Assembly: GCA_947259045.1 (NCBI GenBank) | Contig: CAMYKZ010000039.1 | Span: 1-56,295 of the forward strand | Source of the DNA: an uncultured Afifella sp. | Lineage (GTDB): Bacteria; Pseudomonadota; Alphaproteobacteria; Rhizobiales; Afifellaceae | DNA length: 56,295 nucleotides | Direction: 5' to 3' | In this document: positions 23,715 to 31,135 of the stretch, one piece after another | How the letters are laid out: each line of letters opens with the position of its first letter | Numbering within the stretch: the stretch's first letter is position 1 | Program-made: the position numbers and the translations under genes | The notes under the pieces: model-generated | Database searches by the model: none | What the model was told of the DNA's origin: nothing | What the model saw: the letters and a program-made list of their open reading frames with translations, nothing else

Positions 23715-26700
23715 ATGAGCAAAACTGACACTTCCCCCGGCATCGCAAAAGGCGATCACCTGATCCTCGTTGACGGGTCTGCCTTCATTTTCCGGGCATT
23801 CCATGCGCTTCCCCCCCTGACCCGCAAATCAGACGGATTGCCGGTCGGGGCGGTCGCCGGTTTCTGCAACATGATCTGGAAGATGCTGCAGGAAGGATGG
23901 AAGATGCTGCAGGAAGGACCGTCGCCGGAAAAGGGCGACGAGCCGACCCATTTCGGGGTGATCTTCGATTATTCCTCGAAAACCTTCCGCAACGAAATCT
24001 ATTCCGAATACAAGGCCAACCGGCCGCCGCCGCCGGAGGATCTGAGGCCCCAGTTCGGGCTGATCCGCACCGCCACCCAGGCCTTCAACCTGGCCTGCAT
24101 CGAGCAGGAGGGCTATGAGGCCGACGATCTGATTGCGACTTACGCAAGACAGGCGAGCGAGGCCGGCGCGACCGTCACCATCGTCTCATCCGACAAGGAC
24201 CTGATGCAGCTTGTGAGCGGCGGCATCACCATGGTCGACACGATGCGCGACAATGTCATCGGCCCGGACCAGGTGCGGGAAAAATTCGGCGTCGGGCCGG
24301 AAAAGATGATCGACCTGCAGGCGCTGGCCGGCGATTCGACCGACAATGTTCCGGGCGTGCCCGGCATCGGCCCGAAAACCGCCGCCCAATTGCTCGATGA
24401 ATATGGCGATCTGGAAACGCTGCTGTCGCGCGCTTCGGAAATCAAGCAGAACAAACGGCGTGAAAACCTGATCGAGTTTGCCGATCAGGCGCGGATTTCG
24501 AAACGGCTTGTGGAACTGAAGCAGGACGTGCCGCTCGACCATGCGCTTGAGACGATGAGCGTCAATCATGTCGACGGCCCGAAGGCGATCGGCTTCCTCA
24601 AGGCGATGGAGTTCACCACGCTGACCAAGCGGGTAGCGGCGGCGACCGATGCCGACGCGGAGGCGATCGACCCGGCAAGCGTCGAGATCGAGGGCTGGGC
24701 GGGCAGCGCCAAACCGGCGCACGGGCCCGACCTTGACCCCGATGGTGACGGCGCGGATGCGGCGGCCGGCGAGCGCGGCTTTCTCGGCACGCCGCAGCAA
24801 CTGGCGAAAAAGATCACCGCCGGCGCCAAGGTCGAAATCGACACCGGCGCCTATGCCTGTGTGCGCACGCTGGAGACCCTCGACCAGTGGATCGAGGAAG
24901 CGACACTGACCGGGCTTGTCGCCGTCGACACCGAAACCACCAGCCTGGACGCCATGCAGGCGGATCTGGTCGGGGTTTCGCTGGCGTTGGAGGAAGAGCC
25001 CGGCGGCAAGGTGAAAGCCTGTTATATCCCGCTTGGCCACCGCACCGGCGAGGAGGACATGTTCTCCCACGAGGCCGGCGGCACCCTGGTCAAGGACCAG
25101 ATCCCTTTTGATGAGGCGCTGGCGCGGCTGAAGGTGCTGCTGGAACACCCGGCGGTGCTGAAGGTGGCGCAGAACCTGAAATATGACTGGCTGGTTCTTT
25201 CCAGGCACGGCATCCAGGTCGCGCCGTTCGACGATACCATGCTGATCTCCTACGCCCTCGACGCCGGCCTGCAGAGCCACGCCGACGGCGCCGGCCACGG
25301 CATGGATCCGCTGTCGAAACGCTGGCTTGGCCATACGCCGATCGCCTACAAGCAGGTCGCCGGCTCCGGCAAGGCGATGGTGACGTTCGACAAGGTGGAG
25401 ATCGACAAGGCGACCGCCTACGCCGCCGAAGACGCCGATGTGACGTTGCGGCTCTGGCGCATTTTGAAGCCTCGGCTGCCGGCGGAACGCGTCACCCGCG
25501 TCTATGAGCGGCTGGAGCGGCCGCTGGTGCCGGTGCTGGCGCGCATGGAGGCGCGCGGCATCAAGGTCGACCGGCAGATCCTGTCGCGGCTGTCCGGCCG
25601 TTTTGCCCAGAAGGCCGCCGGCATCGAGGCGGAGATCAGCGAACTGGCGGGTGAGGCGTTCAACCCCGGTTCGCCGCGACAGCTCGGCGAAATCCTGTTC
25701 GGCAAGATGGGGCTGCCGGGCGGCAAGAAAACCAAGTCCGGCCAATGGGCGACGGACGCCAAGGTGCTGGAGGATCTGGCCGCCGAAGGCCATGAACTGC
25801 CGCGCAAGATCGTCGACTGGCGTCAGCTCACCAAGCTGAAATCGACCTATACCGACGCGCTGCCGGGTTACATCAACGCCGAGACCGGCCGGGTGCACAC
25901 CTCGTTCGCGCTTGCCGCCACATCGACCGGCCGGCTGTCGTCATCGGAACCCAATATCCAGAACATTCCGGTGCGCACCGAAGAAGGCCGCGAGATCCGC
26001 ACCGCCTTCATCGCCGAAGACGGCTTCCGGCTGGTCTCCGCCGATTACAGCCAGATCGAACTTCGCGTGCTCGCCCACATGGCCGATATCGCCCAGCTCA
26101 AACAGGCCTTTGCCGACGGGCTCGACATCCACGCCATGACGGCTTCGGAAATGTTCGGCGTGCCGATCGCCGATATGGACCCGATGGTGCGCCGCCGCGC
26201 CAAGGCGATCAATTTCGGCATCATTTACGGCATTTCAGCCTTTGGGCTGGCCAACCAGCTCGGTATTTCCCGCGGCGAGGCCGGCGATTACATCAAGACC
26301 TATTTCAAGCGGTTTCCCGGCATCCGCGATTATATGGACGCCACCAAGGCGTTTTGCCGCGAAAACCTCTATGTCGAGACGATCTTCGGCCGCCGCGCCC
26401 ATTTCCCCGATATCCGCTCCGGCCATTACAGCCAGCGCGCCTTCATGGAGCGCGCCGCGATCAACGCGCCGATCCAGGGCTCCGCGGCCGACATCATCCG
26501 CCGCGCCATGGTGCGCATGGAAGACGCGCTGGCGGATGCGAAACTCAGCGCCAGGATGCTGCTGCAGGTGCATGACGAACTGATCTTCGAAGTGCCTGAC
26601 GGCGAAGTCGAGGCGACCATTCCGGTGGTCACCGCGGTGATGGAAAAAGCCTGCGAACCGGTGCTGCAACTATCGGTGCCGCTGAAGGTCGACGCCCGCG

Positions 26701-26729
26701 CGGCAGACAATTGGGACGAGGCGCACTAA
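23715..26729 (+). CDS. polA: DNA polymerase I with active proofreading domain
   Basis: A 1004-residue three-domain polymerase. The 5' nuclease domain covers about residues 14-310, with DGSAFIFRAFHALPPL, the YEADDLIA motif and GDSTDNVPGVPGIGPKTA. The 3'-5' exonuclease covers about 385-590 and keeps its metal residues D405 and E407 in VDTETTS, so proofreading is likely. The polymerase domain covers about 610-1004, with motif A DYSQIELRVLAHM (D777), motif B RRRAKAINFGIIYG and motif C VHDELIFE (D954). It fills gaps in repair and removes Okazaki primers. A 21-base tandem duplication at 23877-23918 doubles WKMLQEG at residues 55-68 in the 5' nuclease domain; the frame is kept. Confidence 0.97.
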   Translation: MSKTDTSPGIAKGDHLILVDGSAFIFRAFHALPPLTRKSDGLPVGAVAGFCNMIWKMLQEGWKMLQEGPSPEKGDEPTHFGVIFDYSSKTFRNEIYSEYKANRPPPPEDLRPQFGLIRTATQAFNLACIEQEGYEADDLIATYARQASEAGATVTIVSSDKDLMQLVSGGITMVDTMRDNVIGPDQVREKFGVGPEKMIDLQALAGDSTDNVPGVPGIGPKTAAQLLDEYGDLETLLSRASEIKQNKRRENLIEFADQARISKRLVELKQDVPLDHALETMSVNHVDGPKAIGFLKAMEFTTLTKRVAAATDADAEAIDPASVEIEGWAGSAKPAHGPDLDPDGDGADAAAGERGFLGTPQQLAKKITAGAKVEIDTGAYACVRTLETLDQWIEEATLTGLVAVDTETTSLDAMQADLVGVSLALEEEPGGKVKACYIPLGHRTGEEDMFSHEAGGTLVKDQIPFDEALARLKVLLEHPAVLKVAQNLKYDWLVLSRHGIQVAPFDDTMLISYALDAGLQSHADGAGHGMDPLSKRWLGHTPIAYKQVAGSGKAMVTFDKVEIDKATAYAAEDADVTLRLWRILKPRLPAERVTRVYERLERPLVPVLARMEARGIKVDRQILSRLSGRFAQKAAGIEAEISELAGEAFNPGSPRQLGEILFGKMGLPGGKKTKSGQWATDAKVLEDLAAEGHELPRKIVDWRQLTKLKSTYTDALPGYINAETGRVHTSFALAATSTGRLSSSEPNIQNIPVRTEEGREIRTAFIAEDGFRLVSADYSQIELRVLAHMADIAQLKQAFADGLDIHAMTASEMFGVPIADMDPMVRRRAKAINFGIIYGISAFGLANQLGISRGEAGDYIKTYFKRFPGIRDYMDATKAFCRENLYVETIFGRRAHFPDIRSGHYSQRAFMERAAINAPIQGSAADIIRRAMVRMEDALADAKLSARMLLQVHDELIFEVPDGEVEATIPVVTAVMEKACEPVLQLSVPLKVDARAADNWDEAH
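23877..23918 (+). repeat. Perfect 21-bp in-frame tandem duplication inside polA
   Basis: The unit TGGAAGATGCTGCAGGAAGG plus A occurs twice with no mismatch (23877-23897 and 23898-23918). It encodes WKMLQEG twice at residues 55-61 and 62-68. Other alphaproteobacterial polymerases, as I recall them, have a single W-K-x-L-Q-E-G here. Perfect identity points to a recent event or an assembly slip. Confidence 0.9.
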
Positions 26730-26761
26730 GGTGACAGCTCATATTCCGCCTGCCCCCGCTG

Positions 26762-27271
26762 TCAATCCCCGTCACCACGCCGGAGCGCCTTGACCGCGCC
26801 GCGCACTTTTTTCGCTTTCAACCGCCGTTCTTTCGAGGCCCGGGTCGGTTTTGTCGGCCGGCGCTTTTTCGGCTCCACCGACGCCTTGCGGATCAGTTCG
26901 AACAGCCGCTCGCGGGCGTCGGCCCGGTTGCGCTCCTGGGTCCGGTAGCGGCTTGCCTCGATGACGATCACGCCGTCCTTGGTCAGGCGCGAGCCGGCCA
27001 GTTTCTTCAGCCGGGCCCTGATCCGCCGGGCAAGCGCAAGCCGGGGATCCGGCGGGGCCGGCCTGTCAGGCCCCGGTCCGCCGCCGGCCGGATCAGACGC
27101 GGGGCCGGTCATCGGCTTCGGGTTCAGCGCCGGCGATCCCTCCACGTCAAAACGCAGTTGAACCGCGCTGGCCACCTTGTTGACGTTCTGCCCGCCCGGC
27201 CCCGGTGAGCGGATGAACGTCTCCACAAGTTCCCATTCGGCAATCGCGATTGTGTCGGTGACCTGAAACAT
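26762..27271 (-). CDS. arfB: Alternative ribosome-rescue factor ArfB (YaeJ), peptidyl-tRNA hydrolase
   Basis: A 169-residue class I release-factor-like protein. The catalytic GGQ is at 26-28 in RSPGPGGQNVNKVASAVQLR, and the C-terminal tail from about residue 130 is strongly basic (KKRRPTKPTRASKERRLKAK), the part that sits in the mRNA channel of stalled ribosomes. It hydrolyses peptidyl-tRNA on ribosomes lacking a stop codon. Between about 45 and 78 there is a Gly/Pro-rich insertion (GPASDPAGGGPGPDRPAPPD) that I do not expect in this family. ArfB is usually about 135-145 residues, so the insert explains the excess length. Convergent with polA, 32 bases apart. Confidence 0.92.
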   Translation of the reverse strand: MFQVTDTIAIAEWELVETFIRSPGPGGQNVNKVASAVQLRFDVEGSPALNPKPMTGPASDPAGGGPGPDRPAPPDPRLALARRIRARLKKLAGSRLTKDGVIVIEASRYRTQERNRADARERLFELIRKASVEPKKRRPTKPTRASKERRLKAKKVRGAVKALRRGDGD

Positions 27272-27481
27272 CGGCCAGCTTTAGCCGATTTGCCGGTCAT
27301 TATGGAAGCCTGGCGCGGAAGCCCCCAGCGCAGCAGTCGCGCAAATCCCGAACATGAACGGCAGATAAACGGGCCGTTCCGATCCGGTTCAGTGCCGTTA
27401 CGGCATGATGACGCCAACCTGACAGCCAAGTCGCAATTCGGGCTGATGGGGAAACGCAACCCGCATACGGAGATTGAGACA

Positions 27482-27970
27482 ATGTTCAAGTCGCTTATAC
27501 TCGCCGCTGCGGTTTCCGGTTTGACCTCTCTGGCGGTTACCGCCTCCGCCGATCCGATGCCTGAAGCCGCCACCAGCCTGATTGCCGGGCCGATTATGAA
27601 ACTGCCCATCGAAATCAACCGCCAGGATCGCGTGATGATCCGCGCTTCGGTGGAAACCTTCATCTGGGGCCTGTCGCACCGCGAGGCCAATCCGGTCTGG
27701 GCGTTCGCGCCGCAGGGAATGCAGGCCAGGCTGAAGACCAAACAGTCGGCCCTGGTATTTTTCAGCCGGGTGCATCCGCAGCTTGCCGAAGCCCGCACAC
27801 TGACCTTTGACGGCGTGCGCATGATCGGCGGCGTGCCGGTCGCCGGTTTTTATGTCAAGGACAAGGCCAACCGCCAGTGGCTGGCACTGTTCGGCATCGC
27901 CAAGCGCCCCGACGGCGCCTGGAACATCGCCTTCTGCCGCATCTTACCGGCGCCGGGCACGCTGATCTGA
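27482..27970 (+). CDS. DUF4864 family exported protein
   Basis: A 162-residue protein with a signal peptide (MFKSLILAAAVSGLTSLAVT, cut near ASA) and a DUF4864-like domain: VETFIWGLSHREANPVWAFA near the start and RPDGAWNIAFCRIL at the end, where the family has PDGxWxIxGC. The fold is SnoaL/NTF2-like; function is not established. ATG 27482 starts a proper signal peptide, so I prefer it over the longer frame from 27290. It is a single gene, convergent with the site-2-type protease gene and followed by a strong hairpin. Confidence 0.8.
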   Translation: MFKSLILAAAVSGLTSLAVTASADPMPEAATSLIAGPIMKLPIEINRQDRVMIRASVETFIWGLSHREANPVWAFAPQGMQARLKTKQSALVFFSRVHPQLAEARTLTFDGVRMIGGVPVAGFYVKDKANRQWLALFGIAKRPDGAWNIAFCRILPAPGTLI

Positions 27971-27973
27971 GGT

Positions 27974-27996
27974 CCTGGCCCGCTTCGCGGGCCAGG
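27974..27996. terminator. Hairpin between convergent DUF4864 and M50 protease genes
   Basis: A perfect 10-bp stem (CCTGGCCCGC, loop TTC, GCGGGCCAGG) starts 4 bases after the DUF4864 stop codon. There is no long T-run on either side, so it is a bidirectional hairpin that may aid termination rather than a textbook terminator. Confidence 0.55.
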
Positions 27997-28031
27997 TTCC
28001 GCCGGTCGAATTTCCATCCGCCGGCGCAAAT

Positions 28032-29324
28032 TCATCCGGCGTTTAATATGACATCATGGCCGAACGTGCCGATAAGCAACGTGCCGGAAAAGAGCAGCAG
28101 GACGGTCATGGCAACGGCCGCCAGCACGACAAGTTTCTGGAAGCCCCGCATGGATGGCAGGTCGGGAGGTGCCGTCGCGCGTTTTCGCCATTCAATCCAG
28201 GCCTCAATGAACGGAATGGCCAGCAATCCAAGCGCATACCATCCGAAGATGATCGCGGCGAAAATCATAACCGGCAGCAATAACATCCCACCGACGATAA
28301 TTCGCGAAATGAAGGCACCCTGGAATGTCTTGATTATCTGTCCGCCATCCAGTCGCAGAAACGGAGCGAGGTTGAGATAGTTTATGATGATGATGGTGTC
28401 GAGACTGTACGACAGGAATTGATTGGTTGCGTAGACGCCGTAGCTGCTTGCCGCGCCATCCGCATCGAGCGTTTCGGCCTGCACAAACCAGGCAATCAAT
28501 ACCAGAACAGGCATCAGCAAAGCTGAAAACCCTGGTCCCGCAAGGGCGACCATTGCGCGTTCGAACCGGCTGTTCCAGGCATTCTGGCTTGCGACAAACC
28601 CGCCAAACAGGGGCACGATCATCATGTTCACATGGCGGTGCCCGAATATTCTGTAGGCCAGGAAATGTCCCGCCTCATGCAGAATGACAATGAGCAGAAT
28701 GCTTGTTGCAAATATGAAATCATCCGCCTCGGTGCCCAGAATCAGACCAAGGCCAATGACAGAAGCCAGCGCCAGAAAGACGGAATGGGCGATCCGCCGC
28801 CGCTTTACGATCCGCTTCGCTGCCTCCCCTTCACAGGCCAGTTGCAAAGCGTCGAAAAGGCGCTGAATCTGATTGTAGCGCCCGAAAAGCTGAAACAGAC
28901 CCTTTATCGGCTCCCGGATAGTCAGGGCCACAAGCGTTCCGCCCTCAACGGCCTCCAATGTTCCGGATTCCAGACGCTCGCCTCGAGAGGAGTCCGCGTT
29001 TGTTTGCAAGATGCTGCAGCTGTAACTGACCGGGGCATTCAGATGTTGATATTCGCTGCAGACGATATAATCGTCAGAAGTTTCGTCGCTGGAGATACGC
29101 GTTTCGCGAATTATCGGTTCGGTTGAGAGGATGTTGACCGTGTGTGCTTTGCCTCCAGGCCTCCAATGACCGCCTTGTCCTTCAACCAGATGATCCCAGA
29201 CCGACTGCGGCTCCGCCCTGACCATCCGGCGATAGCGCACAGTCCATGAACCGAGCGGCGCGAACAGAAGCACCAATTCCAGGCTGACCAATACGATCAG
29301 AAACAGCTGAAAATAGTTCGGCAT
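28032..29324 (-). CDS. Site-2-type (M50) membrane metalloprotease with SRPBCC-like domain
   Basis: A 430-residue membrane protein. A first helix at about 5-25 is followed by residues 30-165, which look like a START/SRPBCC lipid-binding fold (TVRYRRMVRAEPQSVWDHL, then a VEGGTLVALTI strand). About five further helices follow, the zinc motif HEAGH at 216-220 in one and a DGG motif (LRLDGGQIIK) in a later one, as in site-2 proteases that cut within membranes. S2P enzymes process regulators such as anti-sigma factors. A soluble SRPBCC domain ahead of an M50 core is an unusual pairing. It is divergent from the arsR gene; a partner anti-sigma gene is not adjacent. Confidence 0.82.
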   Translation of the reverse strand: MPNYFQLFLIVLVSLELVLLFAPLGSWTVRYRRMVRAEPQSVWDHLVEGQGGHWRPGGKAHTVNILSTEPIIRETRISSDETSDDYIVCSEYQHLNAPVSYSCSILQTNADSSRGERLESGTLEAVEGGTLVALTIREPIKGLFQLFGRYNQIQRLFDALQLACEGEAAKRIVKRRRIAHSVFLALASVIGLGLILGTEADDFIFATSILLIVILHEAGHFLAYRIFGHRHVNMMIVPLFGGFVASQNAWNSRFERAMVALAGPGFSALLMPVLVLIAWFVQAETLDADGAASSYGVYATNQFLSYSLDTIIIINYLNLAPFLRLDGGQIIKTFQGAFISRIIVGGMLLLPVMIFAAIIFGWYALGLLAIPFIEAWIEWRKRATAPPDLPSMRGFQKLVVLAAVAMTVLLLFSGTLLIGTFGHDVILNAG

Positions 29325-29412
29325 CCGGTCACCCCGATTTGAGCGTCAAATTCTGAGTGTTGCGCAGAATGCCCTAAATATCCGTTTCCTGAAGCGATCG
29401 GCGGTATTCTCC

Positions 29413-29441
29413 TTGACAAAACAAAACTATAAAACTAGTTT
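29413..29441 (+). promoter_or_regulatory. arsR promoter with overlapping palindromic operator
   Basis: TTGACA (29413-29418, perfect -35) and TAGTTT (29436-29441, weak -10) are 17 bases apart and end 6 bases before the ATG. The perfect palindrome AAACTAGTTT (29432-29441) covers the -10. ArsR repressors bind such A/T-rich palindromes over their own promoter. The very short leader implies a leaderless or nearly leaderless mRNA. Confidence 0.65.
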
Positions 29442-29447
29442 AATCGA

Positions 29448-29789
29448 ATGAACAGTTTGCCTTTGACCGAAAACTCAGCCGCCGATGCTCTGGCGGCGCT
29501 AGGAAACAGGACCCGGCTCAGGGTTTACCGGCTGCTCGTGCGCGCCGGGCCGGAGGGGATGATCGTCGGTGAAATCCAGACAGGGCTTGGCATTGCCGCA
29601 TCCACACTGGCGCACCATCTGGCAACGCTGGCAAAGGTTGAACTGATCTCCCAGGACCGGCAGGGCCGGGAGACGGTCTGCCGGGCCAATTACAGCCAAG
29701 TGGACGCGATCATCGGCTTTCTGACCGAAAACTGCTGTGCCGGGTTAGCGGTCGATGACACAGATCTGGACAATGAAGATGCAGCCTGA
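29448..29789 (+). CDS. ArsR-family repressor with C-terminal Cys pair
   Basis: A 113-residue winged-helix repressor: ADALAALGNRTRLRVYRLLV, then the recognition part GIAASTLAHHLATLAKVELI and the wing SQDRQGRETVCRANYS. A vicinal pair C96-C97 in LTENCCAG matches the C-terminal metal site known from As(III)- or methylarsenite-sensing ArsR proteins (AfArsR/SpArsR type); there is no CxC in the DNA-binding helix as in the E. coli type. It precedes an ArsP-like permease by 18 bases in one operon. It probably represses both until an arsenical binds. The exact inducer is inferred. Confidence 0.88.
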   Translation: MNSLPLTENSAADALAALGNRTRLRVYRLLVRAGPEGMIVGEIQTGLGIAASTLAHHLATLAKVELISQDRQGRETVCRANYSQVDAIIGFLTENCCAGLAVDDTDLDNEDAA

Positions 29790-29807
29790 AATCAGAGGAA
29801 ACCTGAA

Positions 29808-30866
29808 ATGACCGACTGGATCCTGAGGCAGACCGGAGCCTTGCGGCAGACCGGCTGGCCGGCCCTGGCGCGGATCGACCGTGTACTGGCAACCCTGCTG
29901 GTGTTGCTGGTTTTGCTGTTCATTGTGAATCAGCAGCAGGGCATGCAGTCGCTGCGTTTCACGCTGGTCAGCCTGCTCGGCACCGCACCCTATCTGATCG
30001 CCTCGATCGCCATCGCCGCGGCGGCTGTTGCATCCGGCGCCGACAGCCTTATTGCCCGCGCTTTCCAGGGCCGCCAAAGCCTGATGATCGTCTTTGCCGC
30101 GCTGATGGGCGGGCTGTCGCCATTCTGCTCCTGCGGCGTCATTCCGCTGATTGCAGCACTTCTGGCGATGGGTGTGCCGCTTGGTCCGGTGATGGCGTTC
30201 TGGCTTGCGTCGCCGGTGATCGATCCGGCCATGTTCGTGCTGACAAGCGGCATCATCGGCTTTGATTTTGCGATTGCCAAGACGATTACCGCCGTGGCGC
30301 TTGGTCTTGCCGGCGGTTTCATCACCATGATGCTGGCCCGTAGCGGGCTGCTTGAAAACGCGCTCCGGCCCGGCGTTCTCGCGACCGGCGGCGGTTGTGG
30401 CGGATCGAATGTGCGTGCGCCCAGCCCGGTCGTCTGGCGGTTCTGGCAGCAGCCGGCCCGGCGCGGCAAGTTTGCCGCCAGCGCCTGGTCGACGACGCTT
30501 TTTCTCGGCAAATGGCTGGCACTGGCGTTTTTCCTGGAAAGCCTGATGCTGGCCTATGTTCCCGCAGAAACCATTGTCACGCTCGTCGGCGGCGACGGCT
30601 GGTTGCCGATCCTGATAGCGACCCTGGTTGGCGTGCCGGCCTATCTGAACGGTTACGCGGCCTTGCCGTTGGTCGGCGGCCTGATGGACCAGGGCATGAG
30701 CGCCGGCGCCGGGCTGAGTTTTGTCGTGGCCGGTGGCGTCACGTCGATCCCGGCGGCGATTGCCGTCTTCGCGCTGGCGCGCATGCCGCTGTTCCTGACC
30801 TATATCGGCCTGGCACTCGCCGGATCGTTTGCCGCCGGCATCCTGTTCCAGTTCGTCACCGGCTGA
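29808..30866 (+). CDS. arsP: ArsP-like permease (UPF0718/DUF318 family)
   Basis: A 352-residue inner-membrane protein with about eight to ten helices. The family signature SPFCSCGVIPLIAALLAM and a second conserved block (LVGVPAYLNGYAALPLVGGL) are present, plus a loop GGGCGGSNVR with an extra Cys. ArsP proteins export trivalent methylarsenicals and aromatic arsenicals; relatives in the same family have other suggested roles, so this is a family-level call strengthened by the CC-type ArsR partner. The gene follows arsR by 18 bases. I find no arsC, arsB or arsM in the window. Confidence 0.72.
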   Translation: MTDWILRQTGALRQTGWPALARIDRVLATLLVLLVLLFIVNQQQGMQSLRFTLVSLLGTAPYLIASIAIAAAAVASGADSLIARAFQGRQSLMIVFAALMGGLSPFCSCGVIPLIAALLAMGVPLGPVMAFWLASPVIDPAMFVLTSGIIGFDFAIAKTITAVALGLAGGFITMMLARSGLLENALRPGVLATGGGCGGSNVRAPSPVVWRFWQQPARRGKFAASAWSTTLFLGKWLALAFFLESLMLAYVPAETIVTLVGGDGWLPILIATLVGVPAYLNGYAALPLVGGLMDQGMSAGAGLSFVVAGGVTSIPAAIAVFALARMPLFLTYIGLALAGSFAAGILFQFVTG

Positions 30867-31135
30867 TCTGAACGGCGCTCATCGCCTGCACAAAATCCGC
30901 ACACGTTTGCAGAATAACTGCTGAAATCCGCCGCAGCACTTGCATGTACGCCTGCCAGAAAGGCGGGCATGGCGAAATGTACACCCATCGGCAGATCGGA
31001 CCGGCCAGCCTTGCCGGCAAGCCTTTTGCGCGACGGCTGGTGGCTTTGTCCAGCGAACCATCGTCGTGGTGACCAGGCGCATCGGCCTGAACAGCCAAAC
31101 TGCAGTCCCCAACCGGCCAGAGCGGCGAAACAATC

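Noticed and set aside
23352..23804. 150-codon minus-strand frame upstream of polA
   Set aside because: It overlaps the polA start, has an Arg-rich random composition, and shows no recognisable domain.
24186..25898. 570-codon open frame on the minus strand inside polA
   Set aside because: It is antisense to a conserved polymerase and is Arg/His/Gly-rich with no family motif, as expected for a GC-rich shadow frame.
27290..27481. N-terminal extension of the DUF4864 gene
   Set aside because: The extra 64 residues do not resemble a signal or domain, while ATG 27482 starts a normal signal peptide.
30867..31135. Small gene between the arsP-like and DUF4173 genes
   Set aside because: Short frames on both strands have no ribosome site or family match; the region is best left as noncoding.
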